From: Tetrapyrgos nigripes
Lineage: Eukaryota; Basidiomycota; Agaricomycetes; Agaricales; Campanellaceae
Length of the DNA stretch: 64,000 bases
Assembly (NCBI GenBank): GCA_013368315.1
Contig: JAACJM010000225.1
Coordinates: 1-64,000, forward strand
Reading direction: 5' to 3'
The notes under the pieces: model-generated
The model's database searches: none
What the model was told of the DNA's origin: nothing
Seen by the model: the letters and a program-made list of their open reading frames with translations, nothing else
Shown: one piece after another, positions 45,772 through 56,284 of the stretch
How the letters are laid out: every line of letters starts with the position of its first letter
How positions within the stretch are numbered: position 1 is the first letter of the stretch
Translations under genes and position numbers: made by a program

Positions 45772-46091
45772 AATGTAGGGTAGCCAAAAAGGTGAACAGC
45801 TAGACCGGCGAGTCTGTAGCAAATCTATGGGCTGTAGACATGTTTTATAGGCTCCAGAGTCCAGTATGCATACGTGCAGTTAATGAGATAGCATCACTGC
45901 ACTACGTCCGATGCCAAAGTGCCACGCAGCTTGAGCGACTTGCAGCTGTAGCTGGCGTGCCATTGATCTGAATGTCATGAAGAATGGGCTAGGGTTCCAA
46001 TAGACGCGCGATCTAGAGAGGAAAATGAAAGAAGAGAGCTCGAGAGTGTGTCACACAAGTCACATTTCGAATTCCATGGACTGATGTAGAT

Positions 46092-46106
46092 TATCAAAAT
46101 ATCTTT
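46092..46106. repeat. Target-site duplication of the LINE, left copy
   Basis: TATCAAAATATCTTT here and at 47359-47373 flank the LINE. The junction with the T run makes the last base or two ambiguous. Confidence 0.8.
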
Positions 46107-47358
46107 TTTTTTTTTTTGGAGGAGCGCTTTTTGTGGCTCGTAAGGTCCATTTCTGGACGAGACAGGCGAGCAATGGTCGCCCACTCAAGCCGCGCGGTAG
46201 GTACAAGGGACGTAGTCCTTGTTCGTAGAGACATAGACATATAACATGAATCCATAGCCATAATAGAACCGCGGTGTCTTCCTCCCCGGAGAAATGCATT
46301 TACGCACTGAGTGTGGGACTCAGTTCATAAAATGCGGCTTCGCTGGGGACGTGAGATGTTTACTTACCTATATACTTACCTTTCTCTCGTCCCTGTGCGT
46401 CGCTGCAAGTCATTTTCAATACCCACTAAAACTCCGGTTAGCCCAGCCCAATCGTCTGGGAGTTTGTGTTCATCTTTTAGAAGTCCCCGCCAGGTGTTCT
46501 TGACCAATTGTTTTGATATAGCCTTTCGTCCGTACTTGTTCGTCATTCTACAGTCTAATTCCAGTCTGTCGTTGATCATTTTAATCCAGCGGTTGGTGAC
46601 TTCTTGTTCCGAGTAGGCCTCATTCTCATTTCCGATTACCCTCTCACATCGCAGTATCCATATCAGGTACGCGGATTCTGCTATTAGGATTCGCCAGAGC
46701 CGGTTGTCGCTCGCTCTCCGTCGTCCAGTTTTACTAGATTTCAGATTGGACAGCCCGCAGCCTAGGATGTCACTGAGGCAACACCGAGGCGTGGGTGGAT
46801 GTCGAAAAGGCCTTCCCCGTGTTTACTGGTCCAGATTTGGGCTTGGCCAGGCGTCCGGCATTCAGTGAGTATGTGATTCATAGATTCGAGTTCACCACAG
46901 TGCTTACAATTTGCTCTTTCTTTCTTTTCAGGACTGTTACTTTCGCTTTGCCAATGGGATCCTATTATGTAGGCATCATGAGTTGCCATCCACAGGAAGT
47001 ACCTGGGCTTCTTGTTTAGGTCTTTGTGCCGAATGGAGGTCCAGAGGGAAATTTCGGTGGGTATGTACCCGAACTTCTGGGTTATGCATGCCTTGACGAA
47101 ACTAATGTTCGTTTTAGTCCTTGCTCGGTCCATGTCGCCTTCTTTGACCTTCCGTTGGAGTATCGCCTGATACGCAAGAGCCTGGGTCATAGCTTTCAGC
47201 TTTGCACCATGGGCTTGCAGGGCTGGTCCCTGGAGGAGGGTTCATATTAATGTAGCTGGATCGAGGTTTGCCTAACGCATTTCGAGCCATATCATCCGCG
47301 CCCTCATTTCTTACGTTTCCAGCATGGCCTTTCACCCACTTTAGGCGGGTGAGTGTTG
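46107..47358 (-). mobile_element. 5'-truncated LINE (Tad/I-like non-LTR retrotransposon)
   Basis: It is read on the minus strand from 47358. KGHAGNVRNEGADDMARNAL is the RNase H end (D/E...GNExAD motif). ALTQALAYQAI-like sequence follows, then KKPRYFLWMATHDAYIIGSHW and the terminal zinc-knuckle-like CKHCGELESMNHILTEC. After frame breaks comes MINDRLELDCRMTNKYG and WAGLTGVLVGI. The plus-strand T run at 46104-46117 is the poly(A) tail of the element. A 15-bp target duplication flanks it. These are hallmarks of target-primed reverse transcription. The reverse transcriptase and endonuclease regions are missing through 5' truncation, so it is immobile. Confidence 0.88.
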
Positions 47359-47373
47359 TATCAAAATATCTTT
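47359..47373. repeat. Target-site duplication of the LINE, right copy
   Basis: TATCAAAATATCTTT, matching 46092-46106, directly after the truncated 5' end of the LINE. Confidence 0.8.
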
Positions 47374-47518
47374 GTACAATAGTATCACCAATTTCTCATT
47401 GTACTTATACACAGTCTGAATATAGTACCTACTTCCCAACAAACGGAGTCGGGGATGCCGCGACCAGCGGCCTTAAGCATGTAGTATATCTTGTGGACTG
47501 ATGCAGACTCTAACAGTC

Positions 47519-47870
47519 ATGAACTACCAGCACTTTCCTCCTCATGCCCAATTTTTAACCCAACTGCCTTACCCACAACATCCTATTCAATTCTACCCTC
47601 AGGTTTACCTCATTCTCAAGTCATTCCTCCTCGATTCCTCCTCGTTCCAATCCGTATGCCATTCATAACTATCGTCAGGCTCCACCAGGACTGCCTCCTC
47701 CAGCGCCACATCCACCCCTATCTTCACAACCTCCGTTAGCAGCGGTACCGCTGAATAACTAGTACTGAGAACGGCTGGTGCATACCATCGAATGGCAATC
47801 GACGGATATACCCGTGCTTTTCACTACCGAATACTCCTCCCTTTGTCTATGCCTTCGTCTCCTCGGTGGC
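47519..47870 (+). pseudogene. Degenerate copy of the helicase 5' exon
   Basis: MNYQHFPPHAQF with stops and frame changes matches the proline-rich first exon of the helicase gene (MNYHHIPPHPQF at 50914). Blocks such as ATCCTATTCAATTCTACCCT and CCACCAGGACTGCCTCCTCC are shared. The middle (equivalent to about 51190-51465) is deleted, and nothing downstream of the first exon is present. It belongs to the first duplication unit. Confidence 0.85.
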
Positions 47871-48599
47871 TGGCAGGAAGCCGTATCCGCTTGGTATCCG
47901 CTTTTTTGGCAATTGATAGACGGTGTAAGTTTGTTTATGGTATTAGGCTACAAACATTGTTAACAGTGGTTTTCGGTAAGTATGCAGACAATTTGCAAGG
48001 CTTCAATGGCCAGAAGAACAGTAGAACTAGGACCCCGACAGGAAATGACAGTGGGGGGCCGCCTATGGTCGTGCAGTGACGAGGGACTCTGAGGTGAATC
48101 CGAGTCACAGCAAGAGGGAAAAAGCGAACAGGAAAATTTTAGTCGTGTATTTTTCAAATCTTAGGTTGTAGATACATAAATAAGAGTATTTATACGGAGT
48201 CGTTCAGATATCATCCGAGACGAGTTATGAAAGAATACGCTAAAAGTGACTATGCACTGCTGAGCACAGCAAAGAACGAAGGTCAAACAATAGATAAATG
48301 ACAGAGAAACCCAAAACCCTAGTTGTCCTTCATCGCCCGTAAGAAAGACAAGAAAAACCCATCAAGTTAGAGCTCGGAAGGTCGGTACCGAACCCCGTCG
48401 CTGCAGGCCGCTAGCGGCAAGGGCCGAACCTTCTCAAGTTACTGGCATTAAGGTACTAAGGGTACTACAAACAGCAACGAAAGAGTCATATCTTGGTCAT
48501 ACCAAACAGACAATTGCAAGAAAAAGGTTTCGAAGGAAATCTTATTGTGCACTTTTGCACGAGGAGAGTGCATGGCCATGGGGAAGGACTTGCAGACAT
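47871..48599. other. Spacer between duplication units, no gene
   Basis: Short frames only (47778-48079 on the plus strand, 47960-48157 on the minus strand). GC-rich inverted motifs occur at about 48390-48430 (GCTGCAGGCCGCTAGCGGC) without tRNA shape. Confidence 0.4.
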
Positions 48600-48613
48600 T
48601 AGCGCTCGGCACA

Positions 48614-48826
48614 ATGGTTCGCAATAGACTCTTCGGTAGAAATGAACTATTCGATCTGCTCGAAACCGACCAAGTCTGGCCTCGGAACAGAGACTTACTG
48701 CTTGAATTGAAAGGATCTGAACTTCGTCGGCGATACCAACCGGACTGGATTGGTTCTTGGCGTACACAGACGGTATCCATAGACAAAGATGACATGTATT
48801 CTCGAGCTCTACAGTTTATGGAGTAA
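48614..48826 (+). pseudogene. Short remnant of the membrane-protein family, unit 2
   Basis: It encodes MVRNRLFGRNELFDLLETDQ to DDMYSRALQFME in one open frame of 70 codons (the frame is also open upstream to 48545). It is the better preserved of the two remnants. The match of its end with SAIDKDDLLSRAL of the adjacent gene suggests a C-terminal fragment of a relative. Expression is doubtful. Confidence 0.4.
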
Positions 48827-49141
48827 TTTTCGTCTGTTCAGAATGCTGTAATATGGCCAGACACAAAGCTCTGATCATAATAGTTCAAGGTTTCACCTGA
48901 ATTAAAGTATTTTCGTAGACAGTGACTATGTATCTCGTAATATTTTCAGTGTGTAGATTCTCGCCCTATAATATACATATATACTACAATCATGCAAGCC
49001 AAAGCCACAAAAAGAAAAAAAAAACCCCACTCGAGCCATACTAGAACAACCATAATACATATAAAATCTTTCAGACCAAACTTTCACAAGCTTCTTCTCC
49101 TCTCCCTTCTCCTTCTTCTCCTCCTCCTCATCCTACTCCTC

Positions 49142-50641
49142 TCACTTCCCAACTTGAAGCGCACAACGCCAATCCTCATACATATTATTCACAATAACCT
49201 TCTGATCCTCCGGTACAGTCTCTATATCCAACCCCTCGATAGGTATCTTGCCATCTGGAATAGACGTTTCTGGATAAACATCGAGGACAGCCCCTTTGAA
49301 TTTGAGCCAGACGGGAGTTTTGTTGGGGATGAGACGTTTGAGGATGTGGGAGATTCCTGAATTGGAGTTGGTGGTACCAGATCCCAAAGGAGTATTCGAC
49401 GCCCTCAAAAGGTACAACGACGCAACCGCCATGACCGTCCGATTAGGAAACTGATACCTCTTCACACTCTCCTCATCAACATCCCAAACCTTCTTCTCCA
49501 ACGCTCTACTCAACAAATCATCCTTATCAATCGCCGAAAGCATAAAATTATATCCCCACGAAACCGCCAACGTCCCCAAAAACAAAATTTGTCCAAAAAG
49601 CGTCGCTTGTGGTATCAACAAAATTTGTGCAAGTAACTGAAGCATGGAAAAAACGGAACAACACCCAACGATTGAATAATCCCGCCATTTAATCCAGTCT
49701 GGGAATTCGACGGAAATGTGTGCACGAGTGAATTGGTAAATCTCTTTCTCCGCTCCGAGAACGATAATAGCGGATCCGTCGAGCATCATTAGACCATCTC
49801 CGGGTGGGGATTTGTCTGGGGGAGAGACAAAGTTGATTTTTACGCGGCCGGAACCGAAGATGCAGCAGGCTATACCGTTGGCGAGCATTCCTAGGAGGAT
49901 TAGGGAAAAGGCGAACCAGTCTCCGTGGAGGGCGCAGAGGATGGTGCAGACGAGGCTGGAGAGAATGGGAATGAGGCTGCCGAATAAGACGTGGAGGTCT
50001 CGGATGGATGCGGTGAGTGGGACGGGTTTGTATTTGGGTTCGTTAGGGACAGCGGTCACGGAGGAAAGACTTGAAGAGCGTTTGGAGTCTGGAGGGGTGA
50101 TGGTCGAGCTTTTCTTGGGATACTCCAATGTTATGTCCTTCAACTTAACAACCGTAACTACCTGCGGCGTCGTCTCTCTGTCGCCTACCCTCTCCACCTT
50201 CACTTTCATCCCTTTCATGTTCCTAAAAAACAAATGCCCCAGATGCCCCGTGTCTTTCATAATCACGCCCGTGTGTACACCAAGAAACTCGGGATTTCGG
50301 TGCGCGTTCAAGCCGAACAACTCTGCTGGGTCGATACGTGCTCCAGGACAGAATCCTCTCCAGAAAGGGCTCTTGGCTAGTTGGCCATAGTGTTTAGCCA
50401 CTTCGTATCCACCGGGAGAGTTGTACCATCCGAGCCAACGCCTGCCTGTGTAGAGCTGGACGGTGTTCATAGCAGATACGGCTTCTTGGCCACCGAAGAA
50501 ACCTGCTAGACCGGACGCATCGAGGTGGAATGAAGGGTTTTCGGCTGATAGAACGTTTTGGAGAATAGGTGGCATAGTAAAAGGTTGACAACTAGGACTC
50601 AGACCGGGCGAGTCTGTGGCAAGTGTATGGGCCGTAGACAT
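49142..50641 (-). CDS. Multi-pass membrane protein, intact copy (499 aa)
   Basis: A single uninterrupted minus-strand frame. The start could be MSTAHTLATD (50641) or MPPILQNVLS (50575); the latter is the only one shared with the first copy. Segments in order are FFGGQEAVSAMNTVQLYTGR, GGYEVAKHYGQLAKSPFWRG, a short linker, two helices (GSLIPILSSLVCTILCALHG, WFAFSLILLGMLANGI), GDGLMMLDGSAIIVLGAEKE, two more helices (LLAQILLIPQATLF, LGTLAVSWGYNFML), and YQFPNRTVMAVASLYLLRAS. There is no signal peptide. I recognise no named domain. The gene is divergent from the helicase with a 272-bp spacer, so shared regulation is possible. Function unknown. Confidence 0.8.
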   Translation of the reverse strand: MSTAHTLATDSPGLSPSCQPFTMPPILQNVLSAENPSFHLDASGLAGFFGGQEAVSAMNTVQLYTGRRWLGWYNSPGGYEVAKHYGQLAKSPFWRGFCPGARIDPAELFGLNAHRNPEFLGVHTGVIMKDTGHLGHLFFRNMKGMKVKVERVGDRETTPQVVTVVKLKDITLEYPKKSSTITPPDSKRSSSLSSVTAVPNEPKYKPVPLTASIRDLHVLFGSLIPILSSLVCTILCALHGDWFAFSLILLGMLANGIACCIFGSGRVKINFVSPPDKSPPGDGLMMLDGSAIIVLGAEKEIYQFTRAHISVEFPDWIKWRDYSIVGCCSVFSMLQLLAQILLIPQATLFGQILFLGTLAVSWGYNFMLSAIDKDDLLSRALEKKVWDVDEESVKRYQFPNRTVMAVASLYLLRASNTPLGSGTTNSNSGISHILKRLIPNKTPVWLKFKGAVLDVYPETSIPDGKIPIEGLDIETVPEDQKVIVNNMYEDWRCALQVGK

Positions 50642-50913
50642 GCTTTATAGGCTCCAGTGTGCATACGTGCAGTTAATGAGATGGCATCACTGCGCTGCAT
50701 CCGATGCTAGAGTGCCATGCAGCTTGAGCGACTTGCAGCTGTAGCTGGGGTGCCATGAAGAATGGGCTAGGGGTTCCAGTAGACGCGCGATCGTAGAGAA
50801 GAGAATCAGTCACACCAGTCACATTTGGAATTCCATAGCTCTTACGGCGACCAAGAGCAGTGGTATCTCGTGGACTGATGTAGACGCTACAGCTCTAACG
50901 ATCTTTCTGAACC
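50642..50913. promoter_or_regulatory. Divergent spacer, membrane protein / helicase
   Basis: 272 bp between start codons, conserved in the first duplication unit apart from small indels and the LINE. No sure TATA box is visible. Confidence 0.4.
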
Positions 50914-53900
50914 ATGAACTACCACCACATTCCTCCCCATCCCCAGTTTTTGCCTCAGCCCCCTTATCCACAACACCCTATTCAGTTCTACCCTCAGTTT
51001 CCTCCAGGTTTGCCTCATCCTCAAGCCATTCCTCCGCCCCCCAATCCGTATGCCATTCATAACTATCGTCCTCCACCAGGACTGCCTCCTCCAGCGCCGC
51101 ATCCACACCCGCTTTCACACCCTCCACCACCACCACCACCACCACCAGCACCGCTGAAACCTACCGAGAACGGCTGGTACATACCACCGAATGCTCCTCC
51201 TGCAAATGAAACCGTTGTATACGAAACTAGTCGGAATGGATCGCCAAATCATCCTTCAAATGAAGGCGATGGATCTATCCATCCCTATTGGCACGGGCGC
51301 TTAGCACCCTTGCCTGGTTCGTGCTCTCCTGAGGACACTTTTGCCCCTCGCAAAGAGACACAAACCCTTCCTCATGCTATTGAAATTAAAACAGCTTCTA
51401 ATAATGATATTTCTCTGAATACTCGTCATTTATTACCTCCTCCTTCTTCTGGGTCTTCTTTGGTTTCTCCTTTGTCTATGTCTTCGTCTCCTTCAACTGA
51501 TATAACTTCTGTGAGTCCAGTCCTTTTTTTTTTCGCGAGTTGCTCCATCTGACACGTCTCTTCATGATAGAAAATAGCTGAGCATGGACAGCTTGACAAA
51601 TATGTGAGTCTTCTTTCTCCCTATGTCACTAGGCCGCCCTCTCATAACCCTCCAGGCAGATGTATTTATACCGCAGTATCTAAAAGATATTCAAACCCAA
51701 TCTCAAAAATTTACTCCTTTGAAAGCCATCTCTTTATTTCCTCCACCTTCCTATCTTAGTACATTCCTACCATCCTCTATAATCGATCGCGTCCAGAGCC
51801 TATACCCATCTACTGTACTTTCTGGTCCTCCTCATCCTTCTCGTTCTCATTCTTTCTCTTCCCCAAACTCCTCCTTCTTTGATGAGGTTAATTTTCCTCC
51901 TCTTACTCCCTCAGCATCCAAGTCAGAAACCAAAAAAAAAAAGCAACAATGTCTTTTCCCCTCTATCAACCACCTCAGATTATCACAGTCACTGGCGTGC
52001 TTTACTTTCTTGGGAACTCGACCAACAAACAAGAGAAAAAGAAAAAATAGTCCTTTACCAAATGAACGTGTCGGTGCAGGATTGGGATCAGGCCGAATTC
52101 GCCGTTTGTGTTGTTGGGATTAGGGAGAATCATCCGAGGCTTGATATTGGTGATATCATCCACCTGAGGGAGGTTTTGGTTGATTGGAAGTGCGGTAGTG
52201 GGGTTGCATTTGAAGGGAGAATAACGACATTGAGGAAAAGGGAAGGGTTTATTCGTATGTCTTTTCTTTCGCTCTTTTTCCTTTTCACGACCGCTGACCC
52301 TGATATCAGACTTCTACTGTCCCGCACTCAAGCAACACATCCAAACATACATCCCGGTCACCCTCAATCAACAAATTCGAGATGGTCTCCCAGTATTCAC
52401 TTCACAAGATAAAATCCCACCAGTCTTCAACATTTCCTTCCTCACCAACGCTCGTCCTTCCCTTCTCATGGAACGAGCAGCAGCCACTCTAGGCGCTGCC
52501 CTCTCTTCCGGGAACGAAACCGGTAAAAGAGGTCTAGCCCATCGCTGGCTCTTCCCGACAAATCCGACCTCGAAAACACCGACACGAGACCTATACCCTC
52601 CACTCCACCCATGTTACCATCCCTATCCGACTCCAACGGTAACGGTTGGATCGACGGAGGGCTCAACGCCGAACAACGAGCCGCTGCTACCTCAATCTCA
52701 TTATATCAATCTCCCGTTCCGTATCTTATTAGTGGACCTCCAGGTACAGGAAAGACAAGAACAATTGTAGAAACGGTTCATCAGATTTTACGAGTTCAGC
52801 CGGAAGCGTGTATTTTGTTGTGTGCGCCGTCGAATCCAGCTACGGATACGCTTGCGTTGAGGCTTGGAAAGGATTTGGGCCCACATGAGATGTTGAGGTT
52901 GAATGATGAGAATAGGACGTTTGCAGAGGTTCCAGATGGGATTAGGCAGTTTTGTTGTGAGTGGTTTTTGTTTTTTTTTTTCGTTTCTTTCTTGTTTTGT
53001 GTTCTTCCGTTTTCTGAACTACCTCCTCACACAGACGTCGACAACGACAAATTCGCCTTACCGCCCTTTAAACAACTCATGCGATACCGAGTGGTCATTA
53101 CATCGTGTCTGGACGCCAATATCCTCGTTGCGGCAGAGTGTACGAACACGACGTTGGCGTTGTTGGAAGAACATGTTATGGGTTCTATTCATCCTCATCA
53201 TATGATGAAACATCAGCTAGTCCCTCATTGGACGCATTTGTTGATTGATGAGGTGAGTGCAACAGTGCTTCTTCACTGTTCTTTTCATTCTAGTCAAATG
53301 CCTCCAACAAAGTTTGACATTTTTTTTTCTTCCTGCTTTTACTTCGTAGGCTGCCCAAGGCTCGGAACCAGAACTTCTCATACCCATTTCTGTGGTTTTG
53401 ACAAGACCAGAGTTGTTGATGGAACACGAGAGCGAGAGGGTGATGAAGCAACATCAACATGCGAGGAAGGCTTCTATTGTTAGTTATAATTATCACCCTC
53501 TGGCTTTGACGCCTCAGTTGGTTTTGTGTGGGGATCCTAATCAATGTGAGTATCCGACCCTCTTGTCTTTCGTATTTCGTCTTCCGCTCTCCTCTCCGCC
53601 TTTGGTATCTGTATCTCTTTTTTGACACGACACTTTGTATTTGCACAGTGGGACCCATCATCACCTCTGACGAAGCTCGGGCTCATGAACTTGACATATC
53701 GTTACTAGAGAGACTTTTTGAAAGTCCCTTGTACGCTGAACATTCGGAAGCAAGGTCTAGATTGCATTTGGAGCTGGAGGATGGTTATCCTCATTCGCCG
53801 ACTCGTAATCATAATCATGTTCAGAACCATAGGAACGTGAAGCCTTTCAAGCCGTTTGCTAATCTCGTCAAGGTGTGTATTCCTTTTGTTTATTTGTTTA

Positions 53901-55349
53901 AAAAAAACTTATTGATGCGTTTTCTTTTCCTACTTTTCCTTCTTCTAACCTACCTCTACCTCCAACAGAACTACCGATCCCACCCAGCTATTCTCATGCC
54001 GCCTTCAGCCATGTTCTATAACGACTCATTAGAGCCCTATGCGACAAATGGGTTCATTTCATGGAACAAGCTGCCAAATAACAAGTTTCCTCTCATGTTT
54101 GTTGGGTGTGATAGTAAAGAGGAAGATGTTAGCGAGGTGAGTCAGATTTGTTTGAGATCCCAAAAGAAAGTGAAAAGAGGAAAGAGGAAAAAAAAAAAAA
54201 AACTTTTTTTTTCCCACCGACTTCGTTCAAACTCGAAGTCATTCATCGTTCTTACCTGGTTTTTTGTTTTTGTTTCGGTGTCCCGACTACGATTTACGAT
54301 TACGGTTACGAATCTCGATGTTGTGCTGTCGCTCATGTCTGTCTGTCTGTCTGCGTGTTTGCTTGCACTCTCTTCCTTCCCTCACCGAACTCGAATAACG
54401 ACTGCTCTACCCCGGACCCTCGCTATCCTCTCCTCTCCTCTCCTCTCCTCTCCTCCTCTCACCCCAAATGATAACCAATTCGCTTTCGCTTTCGCAATAC
54501 TAACCCAAGTTATCTGATTTACAGCGAGCAACATGGTTCAACCCAGGAGAAATCGCATCTGTAGTCGACATCATCCTTTCGATGATGAAAAACGCAGACA
54601 AGTGTTCTCCAGTGTTGACTCCGGCTCAGATTGGTGTGATGGCGCCGTGGAGAGAGCAGGTTTGGAAGATGAGAGAGGCGTTGAGGAAGGTTGGGTTGGG
54701 GGCGGTTGATGTGGGGAGTGTTGAGGTGGGTTTTTTTAGTTTTTTTATCTTGCATTTTCTTCTTTTCTTTTTTTTTTTTTTCAAGATGTAACTAATTGCG
54801 ATGGCTTTTGACAGGACTTTCAAGGACGAGAGAAGCGAATTGTTATCATCTCCTGTGTAAGGTCTAGTGCGAGGTTTTTGAAAGAGGACGAGGTGAAGGG
54901 AATAGGGCTGGTGTTTGAGAAGAAGAGGTTGGTCTCATACTAACAATTCACACAAGGTCGACTGCTGACACAAAATTCATATACAGGATGAACGTTGCCA
55001 TTACCAGGGCGAAAGAGTTGCTTGTAGTTGTTGGGAACGGGGAGCTGCTGAAGAGAGATCCATATTGGAAAGGTTTCTTACAATTCGCATTGAGAAACAA
55101 ATTATATGTTGGACCTGATCTGGGATTGGAACTTGACGGAGCGTGGATTTCGCGGCTTGAGTATGTGATAATTACCTTTTTTTTTTTTCGATACACTGCT
55201 ACTGTCCCCTAACTGACCGTATATGATGTAGGTCACAAATACTTCAAGCGCAAGAGGAAACGGGTTTGTTGGATGCTGATGACTCGGAAGATAGGAATAC
55301 TATGATGCTTGCTGGAGATGTTGCGCGGGAAGTGCTGAGAGAGGATTAG
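50914..55349 (+). CDS. SF1 RNA helicase, MOV10/SDE3-like, two one-base frame breaks
   Basis: The N-terminus is proline-rich (PPPPPPPPP near 51125). Exon 1 ends at 51510; small exons at 51571-51603 and from 51656 follow. Motifs are GPPGTGKT (52734, Walker A), LLIDE|AAQGSEPE (split by an intron, exon ends 53252 and resumes 53350), PQLVLCGDPNQ, NYRSHPAILMPPS, DFQGREKRIVIISCVRS and MNVAITRAKELLVVVG, ending at TAG 55347-55349. This set is the Upf1-like SF1B core. The region SDYHSHWRALLSWELDQQ resembles the segment before the core in MOV10/SDE3 proteins, which act in small-RNA silencing. The frame breaks at the A11 run (51931-51941) and near CTTCCCGAC (about 52553). If these are real the gene is dead, but the rest is well kept. 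About nine further introns have normal GT-AG ends. Confidence 0.82.
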
Positions 55350-55599
55350 TGTAGTGTAGTGTATCACTGTGTACTGCTTGTGTTTGTGTTAGTGAGAGTG
55401 AATGAGAAAACAGTTTGGTGCAAATGATTGCTGAACTATTATACATGACATCTTTGCCCGGGGCAGCCTGGAGCCTCGGGCCAAAACCTACCTGTCCCTC
55501 CTCGGCAACCGTACATGTCCATATTCCTGGAACAAAATGGGAAGAAAATACTTTTCCAGCTTGTCCAAAAACCGTCTACAAATCTATTGTCGAACAGTT
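55350..55599. other. 3' flank of the helicase gene
   Basis: No separate gene is supported. Frames on both strands run on into the POP4 remnant. Confidence 0.35.
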
Positions 55600-56049
55600 C
55601 GAACTTCTTGCCCGCTCTCTCTACCATTTGAAGAAAGCGAATCCTTCAAAGTGTGTACACCGGAAGCTTGCCAGAAGCTGAAGAAGATTGTCGCAGCACT
55701 AGAAGTAGAAGCATGTAATCCATTCATAACTATGATGGAGAGGTATGAACCTGTACTAAAAGTACGTGTCGCACTGTCAGCGACAAGATACACTTCTACT
55801 TGAGCGAACATACTTGGCTCGTCCCTTCTCCAACTTCCAGATACCATTCAATTTTGCATCTTTCCTCTTCATAAGGAGCTTATTCTTCGCTCTTCTCCTC
55901 TTGCTGCTTCTCTGGTCCTCCAGCTGCTGCTCAGCCCTGCTGACTTTGGCGGGATTTTCCAGTAAGATCTTCCTTCCGCGTAATCGTTCCGCATAGAGTT
56001 CTGCTGGAGAGAAAAAAGATGCGATAACGAAGGAGGGCATAAAAGGCAT
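55600..56049 (-). pseudogene. POP4/Rpp29-like remnant, second copy
   Basis: The minus-strand frame from 56049 contains AELYAERLRGRKILLENPAK and the basic stretch SSKRRRAKNKLLMKRKD, then NGIWKLEKGRAK. An intron of 58 bp (55813-55756, GTATGT...TTTTAG) and YRFIPLHH follow. This is the N-terminal part and the start of the core of POP4/Rpp29 (RNase P/MRP). Downstream the sequence decays (a stop after CFYF, then VHTLKDSLSSNG in another frame) and the RNA-binding core seen in part at 34.7 kb is absent. With the copy at 34.4 kb it shows the same head-to-head arrangement with an F-box gene. Confidence 0.6.
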
Positions 56050-56284
56050 GGAACTGGTCTGCGTTATTCTTTAGTCGCATACGTCTAAACTTCAATTCCT
56101 ATGAACAACGAGCCTGCACTAGACGTATGAAAGAGAGTTCCTGGTAGACATCGAGTGTAGTAGCAGAGGACTGGTCTGGGTTTGAATAACTTGCCAGTTG
56201 TTGCGAACTTGCGTCGTGTTGTACGTTGTACAAGTTTGTCTGTAACCTTCACCATAACTCGCGCGTCAAACTTCCCTGACAGTC
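56050..56284. promoter_or_regulatory. Shared upstream region of F-box and POP4-like genes
   Basis: About 235 bp whose blocks (ACGTATGAAAGAGAGTTCCT, TGGTAGACATC, AACTTGCCAGTTG) recur inverted at about 34250-34385, again between a POP4 remnant and an F-box copy. It looks like an ancestral bidirectional promoter duplicated with both genes. Confidence 0.5.

Larger units (their letters stand above)
43754..46091. repeat. Segmental duplication, unit 1
   Basis: This stretch aligns with about 48600-50880 in the same orientation. It includes the short remnant, the 3' UTR-like A-rich part, the whole roughly 500-aa membrane-protein gene and its upstream region (GGCTCCAG...GCATACGTGCAGTTAATGAG). The match resumes after a LINE insertion with the degenerate helicase 5' end at 47519. 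Differences are mostly scattered substitutions plus a few indels. Confidence 0.85.
48600..50885. repeat. Segmental duplication, unit 2
   Basis: Counterpart of 43754-46091, uninterrupted. It continues directly into the helicase gene, which shows that the ancestral unit contained the membrane-protein gene and helicase promoter head-to-head, about 270 bp apart. Confidence 0.85.

Noticed and set aside
48385..48435. GC-rich inverted motifs resembling a tRNA
   Set aside because: They do not form an acceptor stem or T-loop, and no anticodon arm can be drawn.
49812..50390. 192-codon plus-strand frame
   Set aside because: It is antisense to the intact membrane-protein gene; the minus strand gives the 499-codon frame with clear helices and is conserved in the paralogous copy.
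54420..54460. TCTCC microsatellite as a functional site
   Set aside because: It lies inside a long helicase intron and has no sign of function beyond simple repeat expansion.
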